Assembly (NCBI RefSeq): GCF_000337335.1
Contig: NZ_AOJN01000023.1
Coordinates: 1-50,625, forward strand
Source: Halorubrum distributum JCM 10118
GTDB lineage: Archaea > Halobacteriota > Halobacteria > Halobacteriales > Haloferacaceae
Reading direction: 5' to 3'
DNA: 50,625 bases
Shown here: piece after piece, positions 24,055-33,642 of the stretch
Layout: every line of letters starts with the position of its first letter
Numbering within the stretch: the stretch's first letter is position 1
Notes under the pieces: generated by a model
Databases searched by the model: none
What the model was told of the DNA's origin: nothing
Seen by the model: the letters and a program-made list of their open reading frames with translations, nothing else
Translations under genes and position numbers: made by a program

Positions 24055-24858
24055 TCAGTCGATCCGCGTCCCGGCGGCCTCGCCGCGCAGGAACGGCGCC
24101 AGTCCCTCCGCGCCGAACACGTACGCCGGCGCGTCGAGCGCGAGCAGTTCCCGGACCTTCGCGGCCATCCCTCCCGAAACGTCGGTGGCGTCGCTCGCGC
24201 CGAGCGCGTCCGCGACCGCGTCGAACGCGTCGATCTCGTCGATTACGTCCCCTTCGCCGTCGAGGACGCCGGGGACCGTCGAGCAGACGCCCACGCGGCG
24301 CGCGCCGAGCCCCGCGGCGAGTTCGACGACCAGCTCGTCGCCCGAGACGACCGTCACCCCGTCGCGCGCAGTCGCCACCCCGTCGCCGTGGAGGACCGGG
24401 ACGAACCCCTCGCCGAGCAGCGTCGCCACCGACCCGAGCGGGAGGTCGAGCCCGCCGTCAGCTCCCTGTGACCGCGCCGCGAGCGACAGCGGGTGGACGG
24501 GCACCACCGGCACGCCGCGCTCGCGGAGGCGCTCCAGCACGTGCGCGTTCAGCCGCTTCATCGCGCCGTGGACCGCGGCCACCGCGTCCGCGTCGCGCGT
24601 CCCGTCGGTCGTCGAGACCCCGTGTTCGCTGGCGTGGTGGTGGCCGAAGCTCCCGCCGCCGTGGACGACGACGAGCCGGTCGAGGTCGCCCGCCGCGAGC
24701 GCGCCGGCGACGACGTCGCAGGCCGCGTCGAGCGCCGCGTCGTCGAGCGTCTCGGGGCGGCCCTTCTCCGTGATCAGGCTCCCGCCGAGCTTGAGGACGA
24801 CGGGGGGTGCGGCGACGTCAGCGGCGTCGGCGTCGAGATCGGCCGCGCCGCCCGTCAC
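24055..24858 (-). CDS. ipk: Isopentenyl phosphate kinase
   Basis: A 267-residue amino-acid-kinase-fold enzyme of the archaeal alternative mevalonate pathway, phosphorylating isopentenyl phosphate to IPP. Motifs are VLKLGGSLITEKGRPE (phosphate loop), VVVHGGGSFGHHHA with the conserved catalytic His, VVSGDELV and the C-terminal TDVSGGMAAKV. The start is GTG (VTGGAADL), overlapping the mvk stop as GTGA. The 15-20-residue acidic N-terminal tail is longer than in thermophiles. Confidence 0.92.
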   Translation of the reverse strand: MTGGAADLDADAADVAAPPVVLKLGGSLITEKGRPETLDDAALDAACDVVAGALAAGDLDRLVVVHGGGSFGHHHASEHGVSTTDGTRDADAVAAVHGAMKRLNAHVLERLRERGVPVVPVHPLSLAARSQGADGGLDLPLGSVATLLGEGFVPVLHGDGVATARDGVTVVSGDELVVELAAGLGARRVGVCSTVPGVLDGEGDVIDEIDAFDAVADALGASDATDVSGGMAAKVRELLALDAPAYVFGAEGLAPFLRGEAAGTRID

Positions 24859-25871
24859 GGCTCCACCACCCGGACGCCCTCGGTCGCCAGCTCGGCGCGG
24901 AACGCCTCCTCGCAGCCCTGCGTGAACGAGAGCGCGGTCTCCGTCGCGTCGCTCTCGTCGAGCGCGACGATGCAGCCGCCGCCGCCCGCGCCGGTGAGCT
25001 TCGCGCCGTGTGCGCCCGCGTCCCGCGCGGCCCACACCATCGCGTCGAGCGACCGGGCGGAGACGCCGAGCGCGGCGAGCAGCCCGTGGTTGAAGTCCAT
25101 CAGCTCGCCCAGCTCCGCGAGCAGCGCCGGCTCCGGGTCGCTCTCCGGGTCGGCGTCGGCGAGCAGCCCCTCGCCGGCCCGGACGAGGTCGCCGACGGAT
25201 TCGACCGTGTCCGCGGCGAACTCGTGTTCTTCGCGCAGCGCGCGGACGCCGGCGACGAGTTCGCCGGTGTCGCCCGCGCCGCCGTCGAAGCCGACGACGA
25301 ACGGGAGGTTCGGGGCGTCGATCGGCTCGCAGTCGTCGCCCTCGACCCGCACCGCACCACCCATCGTCGAACAGAAGGTGTCGGCCCTGGAGGCCTGTCC
25401 GTCCTGGACCTCGAACTCGGCCCGGTACGCCCGGTCGGCGAGCTCGCGGCGGTCCAGCGGCTCGCCGAGCGCCCGGGTCGCGGCGTCGATACCGGCGACG
25501 ACCACGGCCGCGGACGACCCCAACCCCGCGCCCAGCGGGATGTCGCTCTCGACGGTGATGTCGAAGCCCGCGTCGGGCGCGCCGGCGGCGTCCCGCGCCT
25601 GCTCGACGGCCGCGTCGACGTATCCCATCGCGGCCTCGACGAGCGGAGTCGGCACGTCGACGTCGGGGCGGTCGCCGGTGCCGCCGGCGTACTCCACCGT
25701 GAACCCGTCCAGGGAGAGGTCCTCGGCCTCGACGCGCACGTGGTCGTCCTCGCGCGGCTCGGCGGTCACCGTCGCGCGTCGCTCGATGGCCGCCGGCACG
25801 GCCGGCTCGCCGTAGACGACGGCGTGTTCGCCGAAGAGGTACACCTTCCCCGGCGCTTCGCAAACGGTCAT
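24855..25871 (-). CDS. mvk: Mevalonate kinase
   Basis: A 338-residue GHMP kinase converting mevalonate to 5-phosphomevalonate for isoprenoid lipid synthesis. Motifs are EAPGKVYLFGEHAVVYGEP (N-terminal substrate loop), DIPLGAGLGSSAAVV (ATP-binding motif 2) and AKLTGAGGGGCIVAL (motif 3). It is translated with ipk via a 4-nt overlap. In many archaea mvk and ipk follow rps2; here two opposite-strand membrane-protein genes separate them from rps2. Confidence 0.95.
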   Translation of the reverse strand: MTVCEAPGKVYLFGEHAVVYGEPAVPAAIERRATVTAEPREDDHVRVEAEDLSLDGFTVEYAGGTGDRPDVDVPTPLVEAAMGYVDAAVEQARDAAGAPDAGFDITVESDIPLGAGLGSSAAVVVAGIDAATRALGEPLDRRELADRAYRAEFEVQDGQASRADTFCSTMGGAVRVEGDDCEPIDAPNLPFVVGFDGGAGDTGELVAGVRALREEHEFAADTVESVGDLVRAGEGLLADADPESDPEPALLAELGELMDFNHGLLAALGVSARSLDAMVWAARDAGAHGAKLTGAGGGGCIVALDESDATETALSFTQGCEEAFRAELATEGVRVVEP

Positions 25872-25997
25872 ACGAACTTCCTCTCCCCGCGCGCTTACAG
25901 GCGTTGCGCTTGTCGGCGGGGCGAGCGGCGGGGATCCGGAACGTGAGACTGCCCTGCCCCCGTCAGCTTTTCACCGGCGGCCGTCCTCGTGCGCGCC

Positions 25998-26585
25998 ATG
26001 ACCGCGCTTCCGTCGCTTCTGCGACAGTCGTTCACGAACTTCGTCGAGGGGTTGGCCGTCGCGATCCCCCGCCTGCTCTCGGGGTTGGTCTTCCTCGCGT
26101 TGGCGTACGTGACGGTGCGAGTCGTCCTCGCGCTCGTCCGCTCGTCGATCGAGCGTGTGTACGTCGGCGACCGCGAACTGGTCGGCGACCTGATCGTCAC
26201 GCTCGTGGCCATCTTCCTCTGGTTCGGCGTCGCGCTCACCTTCCTCAAGGTGCTCGGCATGGGCGACATCGCGGCGAGCCTGGGCACCGCCGTCGGCTTC
26301 ATCGCCCTCGGGGTCTCCTACGCGCTCTCCGAGATGATCGAGGACACGGTGGCGGGCGTCTACCTCCTCCGCGACCCGGACTTCAACGTCGGCTACCGCG
26401 TCGAGGCGAAGGGCGTCACCGGCACCGTCGCCGCCATCGAACTCCGGAAGACGCGGATCGACACGGACGCCGGCGACCGGATCGTGATGGCGAACCGCGA
26501 GATCGAGCCGCGCTGGACCCACGACGTGCCCGAGGAGCCGGCAGAGGACGCGACGGCCGACGACGGGGCCTCGACCGCCGACTGA
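25998..26585 (+). CDS. MscS-family mechanosensitive channel-like protein
   Basis: A 195-residue membrane protein. Two N-terminal helices (LSGLVFLALAYVTVRVVLALV, LIVTLVAIFLWFGVALTFL) precede a Gly/Ala-rich pore-type helix (GTAVGFIALGVSYALSEMIEDTVAGVYLLRDP) and a short MscS beta domain (GYRVEAKGVTGTVAAIELRKTRI). It lacks the C-terminal alpha/beta vestibule of E. coli MscS, as many short archaeal homologues do. ATG at 25998 is chosen; an in-frame GTG at 25989 is possible. The role is osmotic release or a related small-conductance channel. Confidence 0.8.
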   Translation: MTALPSLLRQSFTNFVEGLAVAIPRLLSGLVFLALAYVTVRVVLALVRSSIERVYVGDRELVGDLIVTLVAIFLWFGVALTFLKVLGMGDIAASLGTAVGFIALGVSYALSEMIEDTVAGVYLLRDPDFNVGYRVEAKGVTGTVAAIELRKTRIDTDAGDRIVMANREIEPRWTHDVPEEPAEDATADDGASTAD

Positions 26586-26636
26586 TCGGGAGCGGCGGTC
26601 GACGGACTCTCACCGGGCGAGGAGCCGTCTCCCAAA

Positions 26637-26645
26637 GCTTATCTA
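26637..26645 (+). promoter_or_regulatory. TATA box for the DUF4870 gene
   Basis: GCTTATCTA with AAA upstream, about 26-34 nt before the ATG at 26671. Consistent with a leaderless transcript. Confidence 0.55.
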
Positions 26646-26670
26646 TCAGCTACGAAACCCAACTTTCGCT

Positions 26671-27021
26671 ATGTCAACACCCGCTACCGAAACCGGCGGC
26701 GAGCGCGTCGAGGGCGACACGACGCTGGCGGCGCTGGCGCACGCGTCGGCGCTCTTCGCCTCCTTCCTCGGACCGATCCTGTTCCTGGTCCTCGCGGACG
26801 ACGACGACGAACTCGTCAAACAGAACGCGAAGAACTCGCTGAACTTCCAGATAATAGTCTTCGTCTCCCTCATGATCGCGGGCGTCCTGAGCTTCGTGTT
26901 CATCGGGCTCCTGCTGTTCCCGATCATCGGGATCGTCGACCTCGTCTTGGTCCTCATCGCCACCGTGAAAGCCAACGACGGACAGGTCTACTCGTACCCG
27001 TACACGCCTGACATCGTCTGA
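26671..27021 (+). CDS. DUF4870 (Tic20-like) membrane protein
   Basis: A 116-residue protein with three hydrophobic helices: ALAHASALFASFLGPILFLV, SLNFQIIVFVSLMIAGVLSF and LLLFPIIGIVDLVLVLIATV. The KQNAKNSLNFQ motif between helices 1 and 2 and the trailing KANDGQVYSYPY are diagnostic of DUF4870. Function is unknown; it sits in the cytoplasmic membrane. It is convergent with rps2. Confidence 0.88.
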   Translation: MSTPATETGGERVEGDTTLAALAHASALFASFLGPILFLVLADDDDELVKQNAKNSLNFQIIVFVSLMIAGVLSFVFIGLLLFPIIGIVDLVLVLIATVKANDGQVYSYPYTPDIV

Positions 27022-27107
27022 GCCCGCGCTCTTTCGGAGCGAGACACCGGTCGCTCGCGGAGGATGAGCGAGCGAAACGTAGTTCGTGAACGCAAAAAGC
27101 GACCGGC

Positions 27108-27935
27108 CTACAGTTCGTCCTCGAAGTCTTCGAGGGCGAACACCGTGTCGGCGCCGCGGCGGTCGAGCGTCTCGTTGGCGAGGAGCCAGTAGACGACCGA
27201 CAGCGCGCGGCGACCCTTGTTGTTCGTCGGGATGACGAGGTCGACGTTCGACAGCTGGTTGTTGGAGTCGCACATCGCGATGACGGGGATGCCGACGGTG
27301 ATGGCCTCCTTGACGGCCTGCGCGTCGCCGATCGGGTCGGTCACCACGACGACGTCCGGCTCGATGTAGCCGGCGTAGTCGGGGTTCGTCAGCGTGCCCG
27401 GGATGAACCGTCCCGTGCGGGCGCGGGCGCCGATGGCGTCCGCGAACTTCTCCGCCGGGAACCGGCCGTACTGCCGCGAGGACGTGACGAGGATCTGCTC
27501 GGGGTCGTAGTTCGCGAGGAAGTCCGCGGCCGTGCGGATCCGCTGATCGGTCAGGCTCACGTCGAGGACGTACAGCCCGTCGTCGCGGACGCGGTGGATG
27601 AACCGCTCCATGTCCGCCGTCTTCTGCTGGGTCCCGATGTGGACACCGGCGGAGAGGTAGTCCTCGACGGGGATTAGCAGGTCGACGTCGTCGTCGGGCA
27701 TGACGTCGTCGTCGAACGGGGAGGCGTCCTCCTCTTCGTCAGCCTCCTCCGCGGCCTCGGCGGCCTCGCTTTCGGCGTCGGCGGACGCCCCAGTTTCGGC
27801 GTCAGCGGACGCCTCCTCGGCGCCCGCGTCGGCGGTCGGTTCCTCGGTCGTGTCGGCCTCCTCCTCGACCGCCGCGTCGACCGCCTCGGTCTCCGCGTCG
27901 TCGTCGAGTTCGACCGCGTCGTTGTCTTCGCTCAT
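27108..27935 (-). CDS. rps2: 30S ribosomal protein S2 (uS2)
   Basis: A 275-residue ribosomal protein. The conserved core starts near residue 90 ([20 protein letters not shown]) and includes [35 protein letters not shown] and IVAMCDSN-like [17 protein letters not shown]. An N-terminal extension of about 85 residues is almost wholly Ala/Asp/Glu/Ser with internal SADAE repeats, much longer than in most archaeal S2. It is the last gene of the minus-strand operon, 16 nt after eno. Confidence 0.96.
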   Translation of the reverse strand: MSEDNDAVELDDDAETEAVDAAVEEEADTTEEPTADAGAEEASADAETGASADAESEAAEAAEEADEEEDASPFDDDVMPDDDVDLLIPVEDYLSAGVHIGTQQKTADMERFIHRVRDDGLYVLDVSLTDQRIRTAADFLANYDPEQILVTSSRQYGRFPAEKFADAIGARARTGRFIPGTLTNPDYAGYIEPDVVVVTDPIGDAQAVKEAITVGIPVIAMCDSNNQLSNVDLVIPTNNKGRRALSVVYWLLANETLDRRGADTVFALEDFEDEL

Positions 27936-27951
27936 GCGTGGTGTGGGCCCG

Positions 27952-29154
27952 TCATACCGCGTCGTCCGCGATGCGGACCAGTTCGTTCAGCTTGGCGGTG
28001 CGCTCGCCGCCGACCGTGCCGGTCTTGATGTAGCCGGCGTCGGTCGCCACGGCGAGGTGTGCGATGGTGGTGTCCTCGGTCTCCCCCGAACGGTGGGAGA
28101 TGACCGTCTCGTACCCGTTGCGGGCGGCGAGCTCGACGGCGTCGAACGCGTCAGACAGCGTCCCGATCTGGTTCGGCTTGATCAGGATGCTGTTGGCCGC
28201 GCCCGCGTCGATCCCGTCCTGGAGCCGCTCGACGTTGGTGACGAACAGGTCGTCGCCGCAGATCAGCGTCCGGTCGCCGACCCGGTCGGTCAGCTCCGCG
28301 AACGCCTCGTAGTCGTTCTCGTCGAGCGGGTCCTCGACGTACGCGAGGTCGTACTCGTCGACGAGCCCGGCGACGTACTCGATCTGCTCGTCGGCCGACT
28401 TCGTCTCGTCGCCGTACACGTACGCCTCTCGGTCGTCGTCGTACAGCTCGGCGGCGGCCATGTCGAGTCCGAACCGGATCTCGAACCCGACCTCGTCTTC
28501 GACGCGGTCGACCGCCTCGTCGACGACCTCGAACGCGTCCGCGTCCGAGATGGGGGGCGCCCACGCGCCCTCGTCACCCTTCGCCGCGGGGACGCCGCGC
28601 TCGTCGAGCACGTCCGCGACCGCCGCGTGGACCGCGGCGTTCGCGAAGACGGCCTCCGAGACGCTCGGCGCGCCGACCGGCGCCGCGAGGAACTCCTGGA
28701 TGTGGGTCGCCTCCTTGGCGTGCTCCCCGCCGCCGACGACGTTGCCGAGCGGAATCGGGAAGTTCTCGCCGCGGAACGCGCCGCCGAGGTGCTGGTACAG
28801 CGGTGCGCCCAGCACGTCGGCGGCCGCCTTCGCCGCCGCCATCGAGATGGCGACCGCGCTGTTGGCACCGATGGCGGAGAAGTCGTCCGTCCCGTCGGCG
28901 GCGCGTAAGGCGTTGTCGACCGCGCGCTGGTCGCCCGCGTAGACGCCTTCGAGGCGCGGCACCGCGTGTTCGCGGGCCTTCGCGATCGACTCGCTCGCGG
29001 GCAGTTCGATCGCCTCGTACTCGCCCGTCGAGGCCCCGCTGGGGGCCGCCCCGCGGCCGAAGCCGCCGGACTCGGTGAGCACGTCGGCCTCGACCGTCGG
29101 GTTCCCCCGCGAGTCGAGCACGCGGCGGAGCGAGACGCTGGTGATCCGCGTCAT
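27952..29154 (-). CDS. eno: Enolase
   Basis: A 400-residue phosphopyruvate hydratase of glycolysis/gluconeogenesis. Recognised segments are [15 protein letters not shown] at the N-terminus, [13 protein letters not shown], metal-ligand regions ([31 protein letters not shown]), the catalytic [15 protein letters not shown] and [15 protein letters not shown]. The start overlaps the rpoK stop by one base (TGATG), so translation is coupled to the RNA polymerase subunit genes. This eno position is standard in archaea. Confidence 0.97.
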   Translation of the reverse strand: MTRITSVSLRRVLDSRGNPTVEADVLTESGGFGRGAAPSGASTGEYEAIELPASESIAKAREHAVPRLEGVYAGDQRAVDNALRAADGTDDFSAIGANSAVAISMAAAKAAADVLGAPLYQHLGGAFRGENFPIPLGNVVGGGEHAKEATHIQEFLAAPVGAPSVSEAVFANAAVHAAVADVLDERGVPAAKGDEGAWAPPISDADAFEVVDEAVDRVEDEVGFEIRFGLDMAAAELYDDDREAYVYGDETKSADEQIEYVAGLVDEYDLAYVEDPLDENDYEAFAELTDRVGDRTLICGDDLFVTNVERLQDGIDAGAANSILIKPNQIGTLSDAFDAVELAARNGYETVISHRSGETEDTTIAHLAVATDAGYIKTGTVGGERTAKLNELVRIADDAV

Positions 29155-29330
29155 CAGCTCTCCCTCCGGACGGTGAACGGGAGCGCGCCCGCGTCGTACT
29201 CCTCCGCGGCGACGAGGATCGGCTCCGTCTGGTCCGTGTCGATCAGCACGGGCGCCCCGTAGGACACCTGCAGCGCTCGCGCGCCGAGGATGCGTGCCTT
29301 CTCGTATCGATTGTATCGCTGTTCTGACAT
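29154..29330 (-). CDS. rpoK: DNA-directed RNA polymerase subunit K (omega homologue)
   Basis: A 58-residue protein starting [20 protein letters not shown] and containing the Rpb6/omega signature [19 protein letters not shown], followed by [20 protein letters not shown]. It promotes RNA polymerase assembly. The frame was read directly from the sequence between eno and rpoN. The ATG at 29330 lies 2 nt after the rpoN stop; its stop overlaps the eno ATG. Confidence 0.95.
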   Translation of the reverse strand: MSEQRYNRYEKARILGARALQVSYGAPVLIDTDQTEPILVAAEEYDAGALPFTVRRES

Positions 29331-29332
29331 GG

Positions 29333-29527
29333 TTACTGGTACGGCGAGACGACGTCGACGAGGTCGCGGTGGCTGACCATCATCCGGCGGCAGCAGTGCC
29401 GGTCGACCCCGAGGTCGTCGAGCACCTCGCCGGGGTCCTCGTCGCCCTCGCGAGCCCGCTCCTTGAACTCTTCCCAGTGTTCACCCACGACGTTGCCGCA
29501 CGTGAAACACCGAACGGGAATCATCAT
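29333..29527 (-). CDS. rpoN: DNA-directed RNA polymerase subunit N
   Basis: A 64-residue Rpb10 homologue. Zinc ligands lie in [10 protein letters not shown] and [10 protein letters not shown], the canonical CX2C and CC arrangement. It binds the RpoD-RpoL assembly platform. Two consecutive ATG codons (29527, 29524) open the frame; either can be used. It follows rps9 by 12 nt. Confidence 0.97.
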   Translation of the reverse strand: MMIPVRCFTCGNVVGEHWEEFKERAREGDEDPGEVLDDLGVDRHCCRRMMVSHRDLVDVVSPYQ

Positions 29528-29539
29528 GACTGGATCACC

Positions 29540-29938
29540 TCAGCGGTAGGACTTCTGGTAGCGAGCGCGCGCGCCGGGTCCGCCCCACTTCTTGGGTTCG
29601 GACTGGCGCACGTCGTTGACCAGCAGGGTGCGGTCGAAGTTCATGTACGCGTCGCGCAGCTCCGCGTCGCCGAGGTGCTGGACGAGGCCGCGGGCGATGG
29701 CGGTCCGCGTCGCGTCCGCCTGGCCGCTGAAGCCGCCGCCCTCGACGTCGATGTCGATGTCGACGCCGTCGCGGAGCTCCTCGCCCGCGATGCGGAACGG
29801 CTCGAGCATCTTGAGCCGCGCCTGCTCCGGTTCGACCAGCTCGACTGGCTGGGAGTTGATGCGCACGCGACCCTCGCCCTCGCGCACGGTGGCGCGGGCG
29901 ACGGCCGTCTTCTTCTTGCCTGAGGTGTTCGTTACCAT
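29540..29938 (-). CDS. rps9: 30S ribosomal protein S9 (uS9)
   Basis: A 132-residue protein. Conserved segments are [30 protein letters not shown] N-terminus, [20 protein letters not shown] and the basic C-terminal tail [11 protein letters not shown] that reaches the decoding centre. The start overlaps the rpl13 stop region by 7 nt, indicating coupled translation. Confidence 0.97.
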   Translation of the reverse strand: MVTNTSGKKKTAVARATVREGEGRVRINSQPVELVEPEQARLKMLEPFRIAGEELRDGVDIDIDVEGGGFSGQADATRTAIARGLVQHLGDAELRDAYMNFDRTLLVNDVRQSEPKKWGGPGARARYQKSYR

Positions 29939-30381
29939 GTGACGTTGGCTCCCAGAGACTCGGAGATCTCCCCGAGCGTGGTGAATTTGATGTTCGAGAG
30001 GCGGTCGAGCGAGGTGCCGTCGAGGACGACGCTCTCGACGTCCTCGTCGCGCTCGTAGGGGTTCCCGACGTACACGCGCACGTTCGAGAACGCCTCGCGG
30101 CCGTCCTCCGACTTGTACGGCAGCATGCCGCGGATGGCGCGCTTGAAGATCCGGTCCGGACGCTTGGGGTAGTAGGGCCCGCTGTCCGAGCCGAGCTCCG
30201 CGCGCTTGTGATACGTCTCCATCGTCGCCTCCTCGTTGCCGGTGATGACGGCGCGCTCGGCGTTGACGACGGCGACGGTCTCCCCGGCGAGGACGCGCTG
30301 CGCGACCTCGGAGGAGACGCGACCGAGGATACAGTCGCGGGCGTCGATGACGACATCCGCGTCGATTTTCGCGAGGCTCAT
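29932..30381 (-). CDS. rpl13: 50S ribosomal protein L13 (uL13)
   Basis: A 149-residue protein with [31 protein letters not shown] and [20 protein letters not shown], all typical of archaeal uL13. Its ATG overlaps the rpl18e stop by four bases (ATGA) and its end overlaps rps9. Confidence 0.97.
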   Translation of the reverse strand: MSLAKIDADVVIDARDCILGRVSSEVAQRVLAGETVAVVNAERAVITGNEEATMETYHKRAELGSDSGPYYPKRPDRIFKRAIRGMLPYKSEDGREAFSNVRVYVGNPYERDEDVESVVLDGTSLDRLSNIKFTTLGEISESLGANVTW

Positions 30382-30731
30382 CGGATCACCCGCACGTTGC
30401 TTCCTTCGGGGTTCTGTTCGACGTACTGTTCAAGCGTCACCGCTTCGCCGGCCTGGTCGATCTTCGTCCGGGCGGTCCCGGAGAAGTCGACGGCGGCGAC
30501 GGTAACGTTCGTTTCGAGCACACCGCTGCCCAGCACCTTGCCGGGGACGACGACCGTCTCGTCTTCCTGCGCGTATCGTTCGATACGGCCCAGGTTGACC
30601 TCAGCGTGCGTGCGCCGTGGCTTCTCCAGTCGGTCGGCGACGTCCTGCCACACGTTGGCACCGGAGTCACGCGAGACCGACTTCAGATCGGCAATGAGGT
30701 TCTGTAGTTTCGGGTTCGTCTTGCTACTCAT
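30378..30731 (-). CDS. rpl18e: 50S ribosomal protein L18e (eL18)
   Basis: A 117-residue archaeal/eukaryotic-type ribosomal protein. Recognised by [52 protein letters not shown] and [20 protein letters not shown]. It lies directly downstream of the tRNA-Leu gene on the same strand. Confidence 0.96.
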   Translation of the reverse strand: MSSKTNPKLQNLIADLKSVSRDSGANVWQDVADRLEKPRRTHAEVNLGRIERYAQEDETVVVPGKVLGSGVLETNVTVAAVDFSGTARTKIDQAGEAVTLEQYVEQNPEGSNVRVIR

Positions 30732-30770
30732 AGCTGTCCCTCCTGAACGGAGAGTTCGTGGAAAACGGAG

Positions 30771-30855
30771 TGCAGGGAGCAGGATTTGAACCTGCGGACC
30801 TCTACAGGACAGCGCCCTGAACGCTGCGCCGTTGGCCTGACTTGGCTATCCCTGC
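30771..30855 (-). tRNA. tRNA-Leu(CAG)
   Basis: On the minus strand, acceptor GCAGGGA pairs TCCCTGC with discriminator A. Anticodon arm is CAGCG-TTCAGGG-CGCTG, giving anticodon CAG. There is a long class II variable arm and a T-arm GCAGGTTCAAATCCTGC. CCA is not encoded. It is embedded in the ribosomal protein/RNA polymerase operon between rpoD and rpl18e. A TATA-like GTTTGAAG with a CGAAA BRE-like element lies about 31-38 nt upstream (near 30886-30893). Confidence 0.97.
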
Positions 30856-31004
30856 GTGCACTCCACCGTATTCCGGCTCCCTTCAAACCACTTTCGGTCC
30901 CGGCGTCCCCGCGGTCGGTCGCGGGCGCTCCGGCGGTCGGAGCGGCGCCGCAGCTGTCTGCGGGGGCGACGGTCAGGGGATTGGTTCGAAGGGCCGTCAT
31001 TTCC

Positions 31005-31757
31005 TTATACTGCGACTTTCGTCTGTAGTTCGTCCGCGCGCTCCTCGATGGAGTCGATGGCGCGGAGCAGCAGTTCCTCGACGTCGAACGAGCCGTCCGT
31101 CTCGATGTGGAAGACGAACGCCCCCGGCACGTCCTCGACCGCGACCTCCTTCCCGGGGAACCGTTCCGAGAGGTCGTTGTCGAACTCGTCGGTGAGCTCG
31201 ATCTCTCCGTCCGGCGTCTCGATGACGCCGCGGAGGATGTTCGGCTCGTCGTCGTCGAACTCGCCGCGGTCGCCCTCGACCGAGACGCGCTGGAGGTGAC
31301 GGTACCCGACGGAGACGCCGCCCTGGTGTTTGGCGTGCTCCTTGCCGGTGTCGAGGACCGCGTCGGCCTCGAACTCCAACCGCTGTCCCTCCTTCAGCTC
31401 GATGATCGGAACGTTCTCGTCGGCGACTTCGACGAGCGGATCGCTGCTCTCGATGTCGCCGGAGTACGCCGTCGCCGGGCCTTCGACGTCGAGCGCGAGG
31501 GTGACCTCGTCGCCGAGTTCGAAGTCGTCGAGCGGCGTCGTCAGGGGCACCAGCCCCAGACGCAGGCCGATCATCTCGTCGAACATGACCGAGGAGTTCT
31601 CGACGAACCGGACCGTGTCGATCGAGAACGTCGGGACGTCGGCGATCATCGCGCGGCGAATGCCGTTGGCGAACGCCGGCGTGAGCCCGCGGATCAGCAC
31701 CCGCGCGCTGCGATCGTCCCGTTCGACGTACTGGACGTCGAATTCGTCTTCGGTCAT
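31005..31757 (-). CDS. rpoD: DNA-directed RNA polymerase subunit D
   Basis: A 250-residue Rpb3/alpha homologue that nucleates polymerase assembly with RpoL, RpoN and RpoP. The alpha-motif region [21 protein letters not shown] and [15 protein letters not shown] identify it. The start at [15 protein letters not shown] is 1 nt after the rps11 stop. No cysteine is present in the whole chain, so the ferredoxin-like [4Fe-4S] site found in some archaeal RpoD proteins cannot form here. Confidence 0.96.
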   Translation of the reverse strand: MTEDEFDVQYVERDDRSARVLIRGLTPAFANGIRRAMIADVPTFSIDTVRFVENSSVMFDEMIGLRLGLVPLTTPLDDFELGDEVTLALDVEGPATAYSGDIESSDPLVEVADENVPIIELKEGQRLEFEADAVLDTGKEHAKHQGGVSVGYRHLQRVSVEGDRGEFDDDEPNILRGVIETPDGEIELTDEFDNDLSERFPGKEVAVEDVPGAFVFHIETDGSFDVEELLLRAIDSIEERADELQTKVAV

Positions 31758-31758
31758 G

Positions 31759-32151
31759 TCAGACTCGCTTGTTCTTCGGCGCCTTCGTCCCGTCGTGCGG
31801 GATCGGCGTGACGTCCTCGATGCGCCCGATCTCGACGCCCGCACGCGAGAGCGCGCGGATCGTCGCCTGCGCACCGGGACCGGTGGACTTGTTGAGGTTG
31901 CCGCCGGGGCCGCGCACGCGAACGTGTACGCCCTCCAGGCCGGCGTCCTTGACGCGCTCGGCGACGACCTCCGCCATCTGCATGGCGGCGTACGGCGACG
32001 CCTCGTCGCGGTTCTGCTTCACCACGGTGCCGCCGGACGACTTGGCGATCGTCTCGGCGCCCGTCTCGTCGGTGACCGTGATGAGCGTGTTGTTGAACGA
32101 CGCGTACACGTGGGCGATGCCCCACTTTCCTCCGTCCTCGGATTCACTCAT
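31759..32151 (-). CDS. rps11: 30S ribosomal protein S11 (uS11)
   Basis: A 130-residue protein of the small-subunit platform. Typical segments are [59 protein letters not shown] and the basic C-terminus [15 protein letters not shown]. It is closely spaced with rps4 (6 nt) and rpoD (1 nt). Confidence 0.97.
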   Translation of the reverse strand: MSESEDGGKWGIAHVYASFNNTLITVTDETGAETIAKSSGGTVVKQNRDEASPYAAMQMAEVVAERVKDAGLEGVHVRVRGPGGNLNKSTGPGAQATIRALSRAGVEIGRIEDVTPIPHDGTKAPKNKRV

Positions 32152-32157
32152 GGTTGG

Positions 32158-32685
32158 TTACTCCTGTGACTCCGCGCGCTCGGGGTGGAGATCGTCCGCG
32201 AGCGGGCTCGTCTCGTCGAAGGCGATGGCGCCCTCGTCGTCGACGTCCACCTTCACCGACGGGCGCGTGACGCGAGCGCCGTTGACGGTGATGTGGCCGT
32301 GGACGATGAACTGGCGGGCCTGCTGGGTCGAAGAGGCGAATCCCTGGCGGTAGACGATCGTCTGGAGCCGGCGCTCCAGGAGGTCCGTCACGTCGAGCGA
32401 CAGGACCGTCGAGATGTCGTCGTTGTCGCCGAGGATGCCGATCCGACGGAGCCGTGCGACGAACTCCGCGCCGGCGTCCTGGGCGGCGTCGACGTCGCCC
32501 TGCGCCTCGCCGAGGAGCCGTCGGGCCTCTCGACGCATGTTACGCAGTTCGGACTGCGCTCGCCAGAACTCCTCTTTGTTCTTCAGACCGTACCGCGAGA
32601 GGAGGTCGGACTCCTCGGCGATGCGCTCGCCCTGGTACGGGTGGTTCGGCGTCTCGTAGCCCTTGGTGTTCTTGCCGGTACTCAT
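32158..32685 (-). CDS. rps4: 30S ribosomal protein S4 (uS4)
   Basis: A 175-residue protein. It has the N-terminal [32 protein letters not shown] and an S4 RNA-binding domain ([26 protein letters not shown] [16 protein letters not shown]). The start overlaps the rps13 stop by four bases. Confidence 0.97.
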   Translation of the reverse strand: MSTGKNTKGYETPNHPYQGERIAEESDLLSRYGLKNKEEFWRAQSELRNMRREARRLLGEAQGDVDAAQDAGAEFVARLRRIGILGDNDDISTVLSLDVTDLLERRLQTIVYRQGFASSTQQARQFIVHGHITVNGARVTRPSVKVDVDDEGAIAFDETSPLADDLHPERAESQE

Positions 32686-33203
32686 TCCTCGTCACCCGCT
32701 TCGTCGTCCGCCATCTCCTCGCGGATCTCCTCGACGTTGACCCCGATGGTCCCCTCCGAGCGACCCGTGGACTTGGTGCGCTGGCCGCGGACCTTCTGCC
32801 CGCGCTTGTGGCGCACGCCCTTGTACGATTCGATGATCTTCATGCGGTTGATGTCGTGACGGCGCTTCTCGTTGACGTCCGTGCCGACGAGGTGCGTCGT
32901 CTCTCCGCTGAAGAAGTCGTTCTGTCGGTTCGTCATCCACGACGGGACGTGGTCTTCGAGGTTCTCGGCGATGTCGACCACCGCGTCGATGTCATCCTCG
33001 TCGAGGAGCCCGAACGTGGCGTTTCTGTCCACGTCGGCCTTCTCGGCGACCAGCCGCGCCGTGCGCGTGCCGATGCCGTCGAGTTCGGACAGGCTTCGCT
33101 CGACCGTCTTCGTCCCGTCGAGGTCCGCGCCCCCGATCCGAACGAAGTACTGGAGGTCTTCCTCCTCCTCCGGCGAGTCGTCCTGTGATTCTTCCGTGCT
33201 CAT
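32682..33203 (-). CDS. rps13: 30S ribosomal protein S13 (uS13)
   Basis: A 173-residue protein; the core begins after an acidic 20-residue leader ([19 protein letters not shown]). The helix-two-turn-helix and tail signatures are [37 protein letters not shown] and [14 protein letters not shown]. The start at MSTEESQ (33203) is chosen because the upstream 36 in-frame codons would run into tRNA-Ser. It is the first protein gene of the operon. Confidence 0.96.
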   Translation of the reverse strand: MSTEESQDDSPEEEEDLQYFVRIGGADLDGTKTVERSLSELDGIGTRTARLVAEKADVDRNATFGLLDEDDIDAVVDIAENLEDHVPSWMTNRQNDFFSGETTHLVGTDVNEKRRHDINRMKIIESYKGVRHKRGQKVRGQRTKSTGRSEGTIGVNVEEIREEMADDEAGDEE

Positions 33204-33259
33204 GTGTTGGTTGTGGTGAGCCCTACCGGCGCGAATCCGGCGGTACTCGTCCGTTCGAG

Positions 33260-33345
33260 CGTTGCGGCGGGGATTCGAACCCCGGAGGCAGTGACGCCAC
33301 AGAGTTAGCAACCCTGCGCCTTGGGCCAGGCTTGGCTACCGCAAC
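33260..33345 (-). tRNA. tRNA-Ser(GCT)
   Basis: On the minus strand, acceptor GTTGCGG pairs CCGCAAC with discriminator G. Anticodon arm is CAGGG-TTGCTAA-CTCTG, giving GCT (serine AGY codons). There is a class II variable arm and T-arm CGGGGTTCGAATCCCCG. CCA is not encoded. It heads the ribosomal protein operon about 57 nt upstream of rps13. Confidence 0.97.
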
Positions 33346-33422
33346 CCGCGTTGTATCATCGCCCTCTCGGACTCGGGACCCGACGCCCCTGCAGTTCGTG
33401 CGTTCGTATGCTCCCGCTTTCG

Positions 33423-33432
33423 GTACTTAAAC
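33423..33432 (-). promoter_or_regulatory. Candidate promoter of the tRNA-Ser/rps13 operon
   Basis: The minus strand reads GTTTAAGTAC with CGAAAG downstream. It is about 80 nt upstream of tRNA-Ser, so the transcript would have a leader removed by RNase P. Confidence 0.4.
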
Positions 33433-33642
33433 ATCACGAAACGCCCGGGTCGCTGTGGCGGTCTCGCACGGTCGTCGCTTGGGTGGTATCGGAGTCCGAC
33501 GAGATCGCGGCGGACGCGTCGGATCCGTCGAGGTGGAGCTGTTGGAGTCCTGTTGTTCAAACGCTGTCTCGGCTGAAACAGTTGGTCACCGAGTAGCGCT
33601 TCTCGATCGTTTCGGGAGCAGATGCGCCGGAGCGCTTCGGCG

